Below, piece by piece: positions 24,536 to 36,042 of a stretch of DNA of 64,000 nt. The stretch lies in contig QANZ01049846.1 in the NCBI GenBank assembly GCA_003254925.1, forward strand, positions 59,899 to 123,898. Direction: 5' to 3'. Both the position numbers and the translations under genes were made by a program. Numbering within the stretch: position 1 is the stretch's first letter; every line of letters begins with the position of its first letter. The DNA comes from Chamaecrista fasciculata. Its lineage: Eukaryota > Streptophyta > Magnoliopsida > Fabales > Fabaceae. The notes under the pieces were generated by a model. It saw only the letters and a list, made by a program, of their open reading frames with translations, did no database searches and had not been told where the DNA came from.

Positions 24536-25139
24536 TCCTATGCCAAATAGCTATGGGTTTACACCAAGAAAGCCCAAGTACCATGAAAGGAAGCAACACA
24601 ACTTCGTATGAGACGTTGTTGCACAGTTGTTAATTACCATGTGATATTAGTCTACGCACCAAGTAACCGTGGAGGGGGGTTCTCGCAAGATGACCCATGA
24701 CGGAGCATTGGCTCTAACCCCTCTCAGTCCCATAGTGGGTTGGTTGTATGAAGAATACAAGCTATAAATTAGTGTATTAGATACATCAGGCTATCACATC
24801 CTTGCTCTAATCAAGGAAAAGATTCCTGAAGGAACACAGGTTCCCCAATGAACTCTTCATTGGTATCACCAACACTTAAGAATGTGTTTTGTGACATATG
24901 ATATTTATAGGGTTGCATAGATTAAGGTAATTTAACAGAGTTTATGTGTTAAACTTTATGTCATGAGGAAAAGCTTTAGAAAAGCTCTATTTCTTGATTG
25001 TAAATATGGTATATTGTTAAGGCATACCTTTATTTTGTGCGAATCATGAAGTAAGAATATTACACAATATACAATGTATGTCGTACATGCTTGGGAGGTT
25101 GACTCTCTCACATGAGCAATCGCCTTGGACACACAAGTG
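24536..25139 (+). other. Interior of the large LTR element between two LTR insertions
   Basis: No domain is recognised. The right end (about 25090-25143: GGAGGTTGACTCTCTCACAT...) is the first part of a ~95-bp unit that is repeated after the solo LTR. Confidence 0.5.
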
Positions 25140-27338
25140 GTGTATGTTGGGAAATCACAGAGGGAGCGCAGCGGAAGAAATTTAAAATTTTGGACTAAAA
25201 CGCAAATAAAACTGAAGGCTAACTCTGTGATTCCTTCCAGGATCCACTAACTATGTTTATACCAGATAAGTAAAGAATGTTTACCTAGTTTCAATCGGTG
25301 ACTTATCGTGTTTGCGAATTTTGAGAAGTCCACTGAGTGTCCTTCCTCTACCGGTGATCCACACGAGCAGTTTGGCAGATGCCTAGGTGCTAGCCTCCTT
25401 CACTTCTTCCCAAGTGAATACGGGAACTCTATCTATGATTCTTGAATAATCAAGAACTGTTCTTGATTATCAAGATTGATTGGGAAGTACTAATATTATC
25501 AGGTGCAGGTCCAATTCTCTTTCTTCAAGAAAATCGACTCACTCTCATAATATTAGGACTAGGCGATTTTTCATCTCAATAGGTGCTCTAGGCGAAATTC
25601 TTGGTCTGACCAAGAATTGATCTGTGTTGTGAGTTATCTCTGAGATAGGAGCCTAGTGCCTCTATTTATAGTGTTCTCATTCCTAGTTTTAGGGAATCCT
25701 AATCCAATTAGGATATCTCTAAGATATGGGATATCTTTTAGATATCTCAAAATATCTTTTGATTTATAATATTAAACTTAATATTATAATTCAAAAATAA
25801 ACCCCAATTTCGAATTTGACCTATCCAAGATCAAATCTTGGATCAAATCTTGATTTGCTCAAATCCTATTGGTTGGAATGAGTCATGAGATTTTGATTTT
25901 ATAATTTAAATATTACTTTAATAATTAAATATAAAAATCGACTTTAGCCTAGACCCAAACTCTAAAATGCAAGATCAAATCTTCCATCCCAAGAAAGGGG
26001 GTAGGCGAAATTCTCATGGAGTTTTTGGAGGAATTTTATAACAACCCAAACTCCTTAGGTAGTTATAACTAATTCCTAACAATTTTGAATAAAAGAATTA
26101 CCTTAATATCTTTTAATTCAAATCCTATATCTTTTCCAAAAGATATTTATCTTATCTTTATTTAATTAATAAAAACAATTTCTATTAATAAAAACAAAGA
26201 TAATGAGGCGCCACCCTCATCCTTTTATTTCCCAATTTTAGTGAATTTAATAAATCAATAATTCCCTAATTTTTAGGAAACTTATTTAATTTATTTATTC
26301 ACTAATATTTTAATTGTAAAACTATTTAACAATTAATTTAAATTTAAATTTGTCCAACAAATTTAAAACCTCAATCATAGATATTTATTTAAGACAAGAT
26401 TTAATGTCCTAAGACATTTAACTATGTCCTAAATTGTGTCACCTAAGTGACTCACGAATTAACCCTAATTCGTGTCCCAAAAATTAGCATCTTGATCCTG
26501 CTCATGTGTGACCCAGCAGGCCTCACGTGAAGTTGGCAGCAAATCATCTTATGACTCACAAGTCGTGAGCGGACTCTAGCAAGCCATCACGACTACCCAA
26601 AACACGGGAGTTATCGCTTTAACGTTTTAACGATTTAACCTAAATACCACCTTGTCATAATTCCTATTGTCTCACGATATTTTGGTCATGGATCAGGCAC
26701 GGGAATGTCATCCAAAATCCAAACCACAACTTTCTCGATTTCCTGAGTTAGTCCCAATTCCCAGCGTGGCCACGCATTTCTTGGACAGACTCATCGAGGG
26801 CGCCAGTTAAATATCTCTCATCTTAATGAGGGACAAAATCCCATCTTGGTCAACCACATTCCTTTGCACGGTAATCAACCAAACCCGTACCTAGCCTGTA
26901 TGGCTACCCTGCTACGGGTAACGTTGGACTAGGCCAAAGTTTGACAACTACAATGCCGGAATAGTCAAGACCTCAGGTCTAAGGCTATCGTGACAGGTGT
27001 ACAGGAGAGGCTCGCTTATGACTAAACCCATGCAGGACTCTCCGGGTCGGTCCAGCAACTTGTAACCCTTACATAATTGCACCATGACTCTCGAGAAGCA
27101 TCTAGTGCATGTATCTCTATACACCGAGGTCATGCTGGTCTTAGTTCATTTACGCTCCCACGTGAATGATCGACCAGGGACAGTTTTAGATTATTTATCA
27201 TATAATTAATCAAGGATTGTTATCATAGTAAACACGCTAATAATATGATAACCATTAATTTATCTCCATAAATTAATTAATATGTTCAAAACATATTTAT
27301 AAAATGATTGGCCCTAGGGCACAATCTCCAACAGTGTG
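25140..27338 (-). mobile_element. Solo LTR of Copia family X (copy B), ~2.2 kb
   Basis: The LTR runs 25145-27333 with TGTTGGGAAATCAC and ATCTCCAACA ends (TG...CA). It is flanked by GTGTA (25140-25144) and GTGTG (27334-27338), a 5-bp target site with one difference. No internal region is present, so it is a solo LTR left by recombination between two LTRs. Minus orientation is inferred from copy C. Confidence 0.8.
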
Positions 27339-27478
27339 GGTCAAGATGAGACTTGAATGTTTTTCCTCAACACCATGGTTGGGGAGGTTGACTCTCTCAC
27401 ATGAGCAATCGCCTTGGACACACAAGTGGTGTGGGTCAAGATGAGACTTGAATGTTTTTCCTCAACACCATGGTTGGA
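27334..27478 (+). repeat. Repeated ~95-bp unit of the host LTR element
   Basis: GGTGTGGGTCAAGATGAGAC ... CAACACCATGGTTGG occurs at 27334-27382 and again at about 27427-27478. GAGGTTGACTCTCTCACATG occurs at about 25096 and 27384. The solo LTR therefore landed in the first of two tandem units. Confidence 0.75.
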
Positions 27479-27639
27479 TAAAGTGTGAATATCCAGAGAC
27501 AGCTTAAAAGCGCTGAGGGTTGGACAGGAAAAAACCAAATAAAGAATAGATAAGTCGCCCTAGTAAGTGTACTAGGATGAGATCCACTAAGACAACGAGA
27601 AAGTCTTGTGATCGAATTATGAATCCCCGCTATTCATAA

Positions 27640-28467
27640 TGTTGGGAAATCACGGCGCGCGCAGCGGAAGCGGAAAAATTAAAAAAAATTGATTAAAACA
27701 TGGCGCAAAAACAAAAGTGATTTCCCTACGGATCCGCTAGATGAATTTAAACCGGTAAAGTAAGTGGTATACCTCAAGAGTTTCAATCGGTCGGTTGAAC
27801 GGTGCAATTCAGAGAAGTCCACACGAAGCGTCCTTCCTCTGCCAGTAATCCACACGAGCAGTTTAGTGGCACCAAGGTGCTAGCCTTCAGTTCTTTTCTC
27901 TAAAAGAACTCGGGAACTCGATCTACGGCTCTTAAAATTCAAGAACAATTCTTGAACGGTGCAGGACTCTCCGGGTCGGTCCAGCAACTTGTAACCCTTA
28001 CAAAATTGCACCATGACTCTCGAGAAGCATCTAGTGCATGTATCTCTATACACCGAGGTCATGCTGGTCTTAGTTCATTTACGCTCCCACGTGAATGATC
28101 GACCAGGGACAGTTTTAGATTATTTATCATATAATTAATCAAGGATTATTATCATAGTAAACACGCTAATAATATGATAACCATTAATTTATCTCCATAA
28201 ATTAATTAATATGTTCAAAACATATTTATAAAATGATTGGCCCTAGGGCACAATCTCCAACAGACTCCCACTTGCACTAGGTACAATCATTAATCAAACT
28301 GTTCCTACACTAGAAACATTCATTAATGTGTCTAATCTCCATAGACATTACATGTCGTTCATGTATGACCCTCGCAAGAGGCTTTGAAAGAGGATCGGCA
28401 ACATTATCCTCGAATGCTACCCTTCATATCCACCATCCCATGGTGATAACGTCTGAGAGTATATATA
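27640..28467 (-). mobile_element. Copia family X: 3' LTR (copy C) and end of pol
   Basis: The LTR runs 27640-28262 (TGTTGGGAAATCAC ... ATCTCCAACA) and is shorter than copy B. Directly to its right, on the minus strand, is a polypurine tract (AAGTGGGAGTC, 28263-28273). Beyond that is the end of a pol reading frame with the Copia RNase H tail motif ADPLSKPL. This fixes the family as Ty1/Copia and the orientation as minus. The element is a broken fossil that runs into the assembly gap. Confidence 0.8.
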
Positions 28468-28727
28468 NNNNNNNNNNNNNNNNNNNNNNNNNNNNNNNNN
28501 NNNNNNNNNNNNNNNNNNNNNNNNNNNNNNNNNNNNNNNNNNNNNNNNNNNNNNNNNNNNNNNNNNNNNNNNNNNNNNNNNNNNNNNNNNNNNNNNNNNN
28601 NNNNNNNNNNNNNNNNNNNNNNNNNNNNNNNNNNNNNNNNNNNNNNNNNNNNNNNNNNNNNNNNNNNNNNNNNNNNNNNNNNNNNNNNNNNNNNNNNNNN
28701 NNNNNNNNNNNNNNNNNNNNNNNNNNN
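28468..28727. other. Assembly gap (260 N)
   Basis: A run of 260 undetermined bases lies between Copia family X sequences on both sides. It is likely a repeat-collapsed scaffold join, so the true distance may differ. Open frames through it are artefacts. Confidence 0.99.
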
Positions 28728-29088
28728 TGACAACTACAACGCCGGAATAGTCAAGACCTCAGGTCTAAGGCATCGTGACAGGTGTACAGGAGAGACTAGC
28801 TAATGACTAAACCCATGCAGGGCTCTCCAGGTCAGTCCAGCAACTTGTAACCCCTTACATAATTGCACCATGACTCTCGTAAAGCATCTAGTGCATGTAT
28901 CTCCATACACCAAGGTCATGCTGGTCTTAGTTCATTCTCGCTCCCACGAGAATAATCGACCAGGGACGGATTTAGATTAATTATCTCATAATTAATCAAG
29001 GACGCTATCATAGTAAACATGCTAATAATATGATAACAACATAATTTATCTCCACAAATTAATCAATATGTTCAAAACATACACATAA
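28728..29088 (-). mobile_element. LTR of Copia family X, partial copy D
   Basis: It matches the terminal part of copies A-C (ACAACTACAACGCCGG ... TTAATCAATATGTTC) but stops short of the usual LTR end. It may be the other LTR of the element whose 3' LTR is copy C, or a separate fragment; the gap prevents a decision. Confidence 0.65.
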
Positions 29089-29355
29089 TACATGTAGCCA
29101 GACGTGAGTGCTCTGCTTGGCACTATGAGAAGCGAGCGAAGCGTGGTAGCAATCTCAAGTCAGATTCTAGGTGAATCTGGACTACGGTCTGTGTGGTGTA
29201 AAGATGAATGATCGAAATCGACATACGCTCAAGAACACCACAACATGCGTTTCATATTGCATGTGCTTTAAGCACCGCATAAGGAAACATGTGAATCAAT
29301 CCCTGCTTCAATGTTGTGTGAGTCCCTGAAAGGATGCACCAGTCCTTTCAAGAAG
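29089..29355 (+). other. Interior of the large LTR element
   Basis: No domain is recognised. The segment ends at the GTACC target site of the next solo LTR. Confidence 0.45.
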
Positions 29356-30785
29356 GTACCTGATCTGCCCAAAAGTGAACAAGTTATTTGGCCTTCTTTT
29401 GGCATGTTTATAATAATAATATATTGTAATTAGACCAATTTATATGCTAAGGGCAACACTAAGGTATGGTGGAATAAAGTGGATAAAATGAGTTAATTAG
29501 CGTTATTTATTATACTTTATAAATAGGTGCTACTTAATAGTTTATTCAGTGTTTCAGATATCCAAACAGGGCCAAACCATGAAGGAAATATCAGAATATT
29601 CTAGAAGATCGCGTTGAGCACAGAATATTTCTGCGCCGCCACGTGGGCCGCCGGCTCAAACACGTAATTCACACGGCTCAGGAATATTTTAGAATATGAC
29701 GTCAGCAAATAAGCTTCAGAAGATTCTGAATCTGCGCCGCCTCTCTGAGCCAGCGGCTCAAATTGGAAATCTCGCGGCTCAGAATATTCCGAAGCAGTAG
29801 AGTATGTTTTGCACGACTACGATTCAAGATACGAAGATATAATCGAAGAACCAAAGGTCCAAAGGCAAAAATCTTTCCTTGACTTGCGAATCAAGCACAC
29901 TACTCCACACTATAAATAGAGGTCGTCATTCCATGCTCAAAGAACCGAAATCAGGACCGAAATCCAGAAACGAAGAAAGCTCCAATTCTCTCTTTAGTTT
30001 AGAATAGTTCTCATCTTAGAGCATGAGTAACTAAATAGGTAGATACTTAAGGAATACCTCAAGGATGTGACTTGAGTTCACCATGTTTCGTTATTAAGTC
30101 CAGATGTTGATGTTGCATTTATGAGGTATGACTAACTCTTTCAAGTGTACTTGTTAAAGTTTGTTATATATAAGTAGCAGATCATATTTTGTTAAAGTAA
30201 TGGGACCTTGGCATTCCCGGAGTCTGCCTCTCTCACAATTAACGAAGTAGCCCTTTAGGGTTTGCTAAAGGGTGATTTACATTATCTTATTTACATATTA
30301 GGAAGCGCATTGATATATATATTGTTTGTTTATTGTTCTGATGTGGCAATAATATAGATTGCCCCGAAGAGCTTTGCCAAATAGCTCATGAATCCAGTTT
30401 TGGATGAGTTACCAATACTAACTTGTATCCTCTCTATTGTTTGATTGATTGTGTTTATAGTTTAAATGCATGTTCTAACATAGAAAAGTAATTGCATATT
30501 TATTATCTAATCTTTATTTTGAACGAACTATGATAGTCCATCTCTAGGGTTTTCTCTCAAGTATTGTGTTGACTCATTAAGATATATTAAATCGTGACAA
30601 CCCTCAAGAATAGAAGTTATAACCTTCGTCACAATTCTCTTAGCCTCATCACATTGAGTTCCGCGAGAGTTCGACCTTGGGTGAGCATCTATACTATATT
30701 CTAATAAATATATTTATACTTGCGAGGCTCGAGTATAATTAAATTTGATCCGCTGACACCTTACGACGGGTGTCGCATCAGTACC
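29356..30785. mobile_element. Solo LTR, 1.42 kb, TGAT...ATCA type (probably Gypsy)
   Basis: The LTR spans 29361-30780, begins TGATCTGCCC and ends GGGTGTCGCATCA. It is flanked by identical GTACC repeats (29356-29360, 30781-30785). CACTATAAATAGAGG (about 29909) is a plausible TATA box in plus orientation. Length and the TCGACCTTGGGTGAGCATC-like stretch near the right end suggest a Gypsy LTR, but with no internal region the superfamily is inference. It is nested in the large LTR element. Confidence 0.8.
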
Positions 30786-31340
30786 CTTATGTACTTTGAC
30801 TCTGTCATGAAGAGAGAAGGTAGTGCATGCTACTTTGATGTCTTTCTAAGAAGCTATGGCAAAATATGGCTCGATAGAAGTCTATCAGTAAAGCATCTAT
30901 CTTTGATTGAATTGATAAGAGGGCGAAAGGAAGACTTTGTTGACATATACTTGTGTGGTAGTATCCTGAGGTCGACCCATTATGCGATCACTTTGGAGGA
31001 TCTCATGGATGTGGATACCTATCACAATTGAGTGTGGCTGAAGTCCTAGTCTTGTCGTAGACTTAGAGGGATTGAACTAGTTGTGTATATGGACATGTCT
31101 AGGGAACCATGACACCTTTATTTTTTGGATGAGACAAGTGATCACATCATCACACCTTTTGGGTTGTAGCATCACTTATTGCTGGGCCTAAAAGGCTTCT
31201 AGAATAAGGCTCCCACATATCGTGCCAAGCAGTCACGACTGACACAGAGTATGAAAGAAAACGACAAGAGATTGAGAGATAGATAGTTCCTTTTGTGATA
31301 AGGAATGCCATGGACCTCCCACCATGTGCAAGTGGGAGTA
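30786..31340 (+). other. 3' interior of the large LTR element
   Basis: Unique sequence with no recognised domain, ending in the polypurine tract before the 3' LTR. The open frame 30720-31031 crosses the edge of the solo LTR and is not a gene. Confidence 0.5.
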
Positions 31341-31837
31341 TGTTGGATTTTGTGGGCCAAATATCCGCCCATGTGGGAGTCCAATTGAGTTATAGGTTAA
31401 CTCATTGGAATGTGAGCTATTTTAATTAAGTCTCACATTAGATAGTTAGTAGTTGGGAGCTTTCCCATTCTCCTATAAATAGGAGAGATTCCCCATCATT
31501 CAAGTTGCTCAATTCCATGAGTTGGAAAGGGGACTCACATATTGAGAGAACCCACATAGTAATATTTCTCTCTTTTCGAGTTCTTCTTCCGCGATCAGTC
31601 GTGGAAATATGGCTCTACCTCTAGTCGTTAGAGTCTCACCGTTTGGTGGAGTTCGTGACGAGGAGATCAACATTTGGAGATCAGTCTTGGTGGAGCAGAG
31701 TCACTAGCAAGATCTAGAACATTGGCGATGGCGTCTAGGTTAGTAAGTTCCGCAATATGTTTTATGCTTTCCTGGATTTATAGTTATGATTCGGGTTTCG
31801 GTTCTTGAGTCGGGTCTTGGGAATCCGGAATCCTTCA
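31341..31837 (+). repeat. 3' LTR of the large retroelement
   Basis: 497 bp, TGTTGGATTTTGTGG to AATCCTTCA, followed by the TATTA target site. Nearly full-length match to the 5' LTR; it is about 20 bp longer. Confidence 0.88.
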
Positions 31838-31890
31838 TATTAAAATAAACATTTGATACATTTTAATTTCTCCCCCTCCCTTCCCCCCTC

Positions 31891-33060
31891 TTTATTGCCA
31901 AACACACATTGTTAAATGCTAATGTTAATTATAGTTTGTATTGTCTGCACTTCAAGGGAGTTATGTGTTATATTTTAAAAGAACTAACAGTTTTTTTTTG
32001 GGTAACTAATGTTTATAAGGCCAAAGTGTAATTTTAATTCCTTATCTTTTGGTAAAGTTGCAAATAAGCTCATTATTCTTTTTATTTTCCTTTTTGTATT
32101 TTTTGTCTCACATCTGTGCAAACAATTTTATTGTTTTCCACCCCCATTTTCGTCTCTCTTCCTCTATTAACATTGACGTGACATGCTGATGTAGCGAGCT
32201 AAATGCTAAAGTTCAACTTTGGTCCCTTATATTTAGGGTAAGTTGCGATTTAGGTATTTTTATCTTTCTTCTTTTTCTCGAATTTGGTCTCCATGTTAGT
32301 TTTCTCTCTCCTCCAACTCAGCTGTCTACATCACACTTAATGGAGGGAGATGGACTAAATTTAGAGTGAGACAAATGGTAGAACCTTTTATAAGGATATG
32401 AGACCAAATCTAAAGAAAAAAAAAGATAATAATCTGTTTAAAAGATAAGAGACCAAATTTACCCTTAAGCCTGACTTTATTGCCAAACACACATTGTTAA
32501 ATGCTAATGTTAATTATAGTTTGTATTGTCTGCTCTTCAAGGGAGTTATATGTTATATTTTAAAAGAACTAACAATTTTTTTTGGGTGACTAATGTTTAT
32601 AAGGCCAAAGTGTAATTTTAATTCCTTATCTTTTGGTCAAGTTGCAAATAAGTTCATTATTCTTTTTTTTTTCCTTTTTGTATTCTTTGTCTCACATCTT
32701 TGCAAACAGTTTTACTGTTTTCCACCCCCATTTCCGTCTCTCTTCCTTCGTTAACATTGACGTGACATGCTAATGTAGCGAGCTAAATGCTAAAGTTCAA
32801 CTTTGGTCCCTTATATTTAGGGTAAGTTGCGATTTAGGTATTTTTATCTTTCTTCTTTTCCTCGAATTTGGTCTCCATGTTAGTTTTCTCTCTCTTCCAA
32901 CTCAGTTGCCTATATCACACTTAATGGAGGGAGATGGACTAAAGATATGAGACTAACGGTAGAATCTTTTATAAAATATATGAGACCAAATCTAAAGAAA
33001 AAAAAAAAGATAATAACCTGATTAAAAGATAAGAGGCCAAATTTACACTTAAGTCTGACT
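31891..33060 (+). repeat. Tandem duplication, 585-bp unit, containing a foldback element
   Basis: The segment from TTTATTGCCAAACACACATT (31891) recurs at 32476 and continues almost identically to about 33060. Each unit contains a foldback element with GGCCAAAGTGTAATTTTAA at its left and GAGACCAAATTTAC at its right, and inner arms CCATTTTCGTCTCTCTT / GGAGGGAGATGGACTAAA. Few differences separate the units, so the duplication is recent. The 90-residue minus-strand frame at 32910-33182 is incidental. Confidence 0.88.
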
Positions 33061-33265
33061 TTAATAACAAGTCTAAGAAGATAATGTCTTTTACACAAAA
33101 CAAAAAGTTTGAGACTTAATTTCTTTTCGTCATTTAAGAAATCTTGTGTACAATAAATGAAGTTAAACATCATATTTTTCATTTTAAGAGGCCCTTAAAA
33201 ACTCCGATATGAACCAGATATAAGAGAGAATTTTTGTTTGATCTTTATATATATATCCTTTTTAA

Positions 33266-33481
33266 AATAAAGCGGAGATTTTTTTTCCGGTTAAGTTATG
33301 GGTATTTCTCGTTTATCCGTGTAACGATTTAAGTTAAAATTAATTACATTCAGGTTTCAGAGACGAAATGGTCAGAACCCTCCCAATAATATCGACTCTA
33401 GGGATCGAACTTGAATCCTCTCCCCAGAATGTAGCTCGCCTAACCGCTACACCAAATTATTGGTAATATAGCGGAAATTTT
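33266..33481 (-). mobile_element. tRNA-derived SINE, second copy, degenerate TSD
   Basis: Same family as 2449-2646: minus-strand 3' A tail (T run at 33283-33286), then CGGTTAAGTTATGGGTAT, the B-box-like region (GGATCGAACTTGAATCC on the plus strand) and TAACCGCTACACCAA at its 5' end. The flanks AATAAAGCGGAGATTTT (33266-33282) and AATATAGCGGAAATTTT (33465-33481) match at 15 of 17 positions, so this insertion is older than the first copy. Confidence 0.8.
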
Positions 33482-34620
33482 ATCCGAACTTAATGAATCA
33501 AAATAGGAGAGGGACTTGACATTATCTGTTTCTTAAGTTTCCAAAATGAAGATTTCGTCAAAATTCAAACTCCAAATTTTTTTGGAAGAAACAAATCAAA
33601 ATGGCAACAAAGAGAGAGATGGACACACGTTACTCTTTTCCCATTGACCAACAAAAGAAGTAAATTCAAAGGACCAACTTTGTTTCAATTTTGGATGAAC
33701 TTGCTATTATATCTTAAGTCTTAATTAGAAGCATATTTAATTTGGATTGGACAAAATTTGGATGAGGTTCAAGTTAAGTACTTTATTGAATCTTCCAATG
33801 TAATTATAAAACATGATTTAATAAACTAATTATTGATATATTCCAAGGTAGAAAAGACATGTATATATATATATATATATATGCTAAAAAACACAAAACT
33901 CCTATAAACATAATTTTATCATCTTTTTCTGAAATAAAAATTATCTCCTTACAGATAAAAAAAACCCTCTTGATTTATTAGAAAAGATAAAAGACTTCAT
34001 ACACCTTTCATCTTGTAGAAAAGATTTCATTTGCCAAGATCTTTAATTAAAAGAATTTAATATTTTTCTAATTATCTAATACAATCAAGTTTTATAATAT
34101 ACTCAATTGTAAGTCTCGTATACCGAATGTAACAATAATAAGAAAATAAAAAATAAACATAATCTTTTAATCAAAAATATTTTTTGTATAAAATAAAAAT
34201 TATAAAATTTCTCCTCACTTTTTATAATTCAAAGATTTTTTATAATAAATTGTTATTATTCTTTTTTAATATTTTTTTTTCATTTTATTAGAGTAAATTA
34301 TACTATCGACCAACATCTAAGAAGAATTCATCAAAATTTTGTCGGTTCAAATAATTGGGTTTCTCTGAAGCATATATACCCCAGCTCGTTTTGTCTTTTC
34401 CTTTAAGAAAACAAGAGACAATGCATGTGGTATGAGGATTATCTTCTACAGTTTAATGAATACAAAAATGACATGGTTCCAACTTGAAGGGAGCAAGAGT
34501 GATGTGTTTGTAGTATCCCATGGTTTTTAAAAAAGCAAAAAGACAAGAACACCACCCTATAATACATAATGAATGTCCTATATGTCTTATGTATTTTTCT
34601 CCAATATCATAGTCAATTTC
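33482..34620. other. AT-rich intergenic DNA, nothing recognised
   Basis: No gene is visible. An (AT)n run lies at 33862-33882. Confidence 0.5.
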
Positions 34621-34944
34621 ATTCTATATTTAGATTAGATTAATTAGTTCTAATCTTGAAGCATAACTTGACCACTTTATTACTCTCAGCAATTGAGCTT
34701 ATCATGGTCGATCGTACTTTACTTAGAAGAAGAATTGATTTGTTTATAGTTTATTAATTCGTTTTTTGGGTTCCGGTGTCAGAAGAAGCAAATCCTTGAA
34801 AAAGAATTAACAAACTATAAACAAACCGATTCTTTTCCTAAGCACAGTACGTATGGTCGATCATAACAGGCTCAACTTCTGAGAGCACTAAAGTGGTCAA
34901 GACCTTGTTATACTTCAAGATTAGAACTAATTTGGATATAGAAT
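34621..34944. repeat. Long imperfect hairpin (~140-bp arms, 42-bp loop)
   Basis: The left arm 34621-34760 (ATTCTATATTTAGATTAG ... GTTTATAGTTTATTAATTC) pairs with the right arm 34803-34944 (AGAATTAACAAACTATAAAC ... GGATATAGAAT). Long matching stretches include GGTCGATC, TTAGTTCTAATCTTGAAG and TTGACCACTTTA. Unlike the MITEs here, the arms lack GGTCC sub-repeats and I see no TSD. A transcript would fold into a near-continuous double strand, as in young MIRNA or siRNA hairpin loci. Transcription is not shown. Confidence 0.7.
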
Positions 34945-35386
34945 GAAGAATTTTTATGTGAAGTTACTTCACTCAAATACTAAGAATGAGTCAATAGAGT
35001 TTTTATTTCCTGACACACAAGATCTTTATGCAAGTATAGAGTATACTCATATTACTTTTATAGAATTCTCTTGATATCAGTCCGACCCCTTCTAACAAAT
35101 AGGTCAGTTCAAGTCCAAGCCAAATTACTCCAATATCTTTCAAGAGTCTTATATATACCCCTCTCTTAAGTTTAATCTAACTTTAATATTTACTACCTCT
35201 ACTATTCTTATATACTTGATACTGACTTGAGCGTCAAAATCTCCTCGTGGGAGGCTTTTCTCTATGACTAAGCGAACTTACTCTTACAGGTGTTGGTCAT
35301 TGGGACTTGGAGTAGGCACGAGGATTTCAGAAACATTATCACCTTATATGCTTAATTATATTAGGGAGAGAGAAAAAAAGGTATGA
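34945..35386. other. Noncoding DNA, nothing recognised
   Basis: No gene, RNA gene or bounded repeat is visible. Confidence 0.45.
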
Positions 35387-35832
35387 TTAAAAAAATGGTA
35401 AGTTACACTTTGGAACCTTGTGGTATGACCCTATCTCACTTTGGTACCTATGTGATCTGAAACCTGACACTTTGGTATCCTGTGGTATTCTCCATTAACA
35501 CTTTGGTACCTTTTAGAGCTATTTTGCAATTTTAACCATATCAAATTTTGCAAAAATTACATATTGATCCCAATTTTTTTAAGTTTTCATTTTAGTCCCT
35601 AGATAATATGTATCCAGGGACCTATTTGTAATTTTTTGAAAATGTTTTGGGGTCAATATGTAATTTTTGCAAAACTTGTTATGGTTAAAATTACAAAATA
35701 GCTCCAAAGGGTACCAAAGTGTTAATAGAGAATACCACAGGGTACCAAAGTGTTAGATTTCAAACCACAGGGTACCAAAATGAAATAGTGTCAAACCACA
35801 GGGTACCAAAATGTAATTTACCCTTAAAAAAT
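35387..35832. mobile_element. GGTACC-type foldback MITE, copy 2
   Basis: The element spans 35396-35823 (TGGTAAGTTACACTTTGG ... ACCAAAATGTAATTTACCC). It is flanked by TTAAAAAAA (35387-35395) and TTAAAAAAT (35824-35832), a 9-bp TSD with one difference. Arms and centre match the copy at 14251-14611, including CCCTAGATAATATGTATCC at the centre. The 9-bp TSD points to the Mutator superfamily. Confidence 0.8.
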
Positions 35833-36042
35833 CTTATAATAAAAATATAAGAAAATGATAATATATATATATATATATTTATAAAATGTATGATGTATGT
35901 ATGTCTTTTTTATCTTCTCTTGTGACACAAAGGGGGGTGGGGGTGCCCTACATATGTGGGAGAAGCTGTCCTCTATCTCTCTCTTTTTATCTTCCTCCAT
36001 AAAAGCCCTAAATTCTCTCTCTCTCTCTCTCTCATCTCTTGT

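Larger units (their letters stand above)
17446..31842 (+). mobile_element. Large LTR retroelement (LARD-like), heavily invaded fossil
   Basis: The 5' LTR (17451-17927) and 3' LTR (31341-31837) both run TGTTGGATTTTGTGG ... TCCTTCA and are bounded by the same 5-bp target site TATTA (17446-17450, 31838-31842). A tRNA-iMet-type primer-binding site (TGGTATCAGAACC, 17929-17941) follows the 5' LTR, and a polypurine tract (AGTGGGAGTA) precedes the 3' LTR. No gag-pol domains are recognisable in the element's own interior, so it looks non-autonomous. By eye the LTRs differ at about 6% of positions plus one length difference. At usual plant rates that is a couple of million years. The interior carries at least five later insertions and a sequence gap. 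Confidence 0.85.

Noticed and set aside
28326-28733. Open frames of 109-134 codons on both strands
   Set aside because: Most of their length is the run of undetermined bases.
30720-31031. 103-codon plus-strand frame
   Set aside because: It crosses the right edge of a solo LTR and its TSD; the two halves have different origins.
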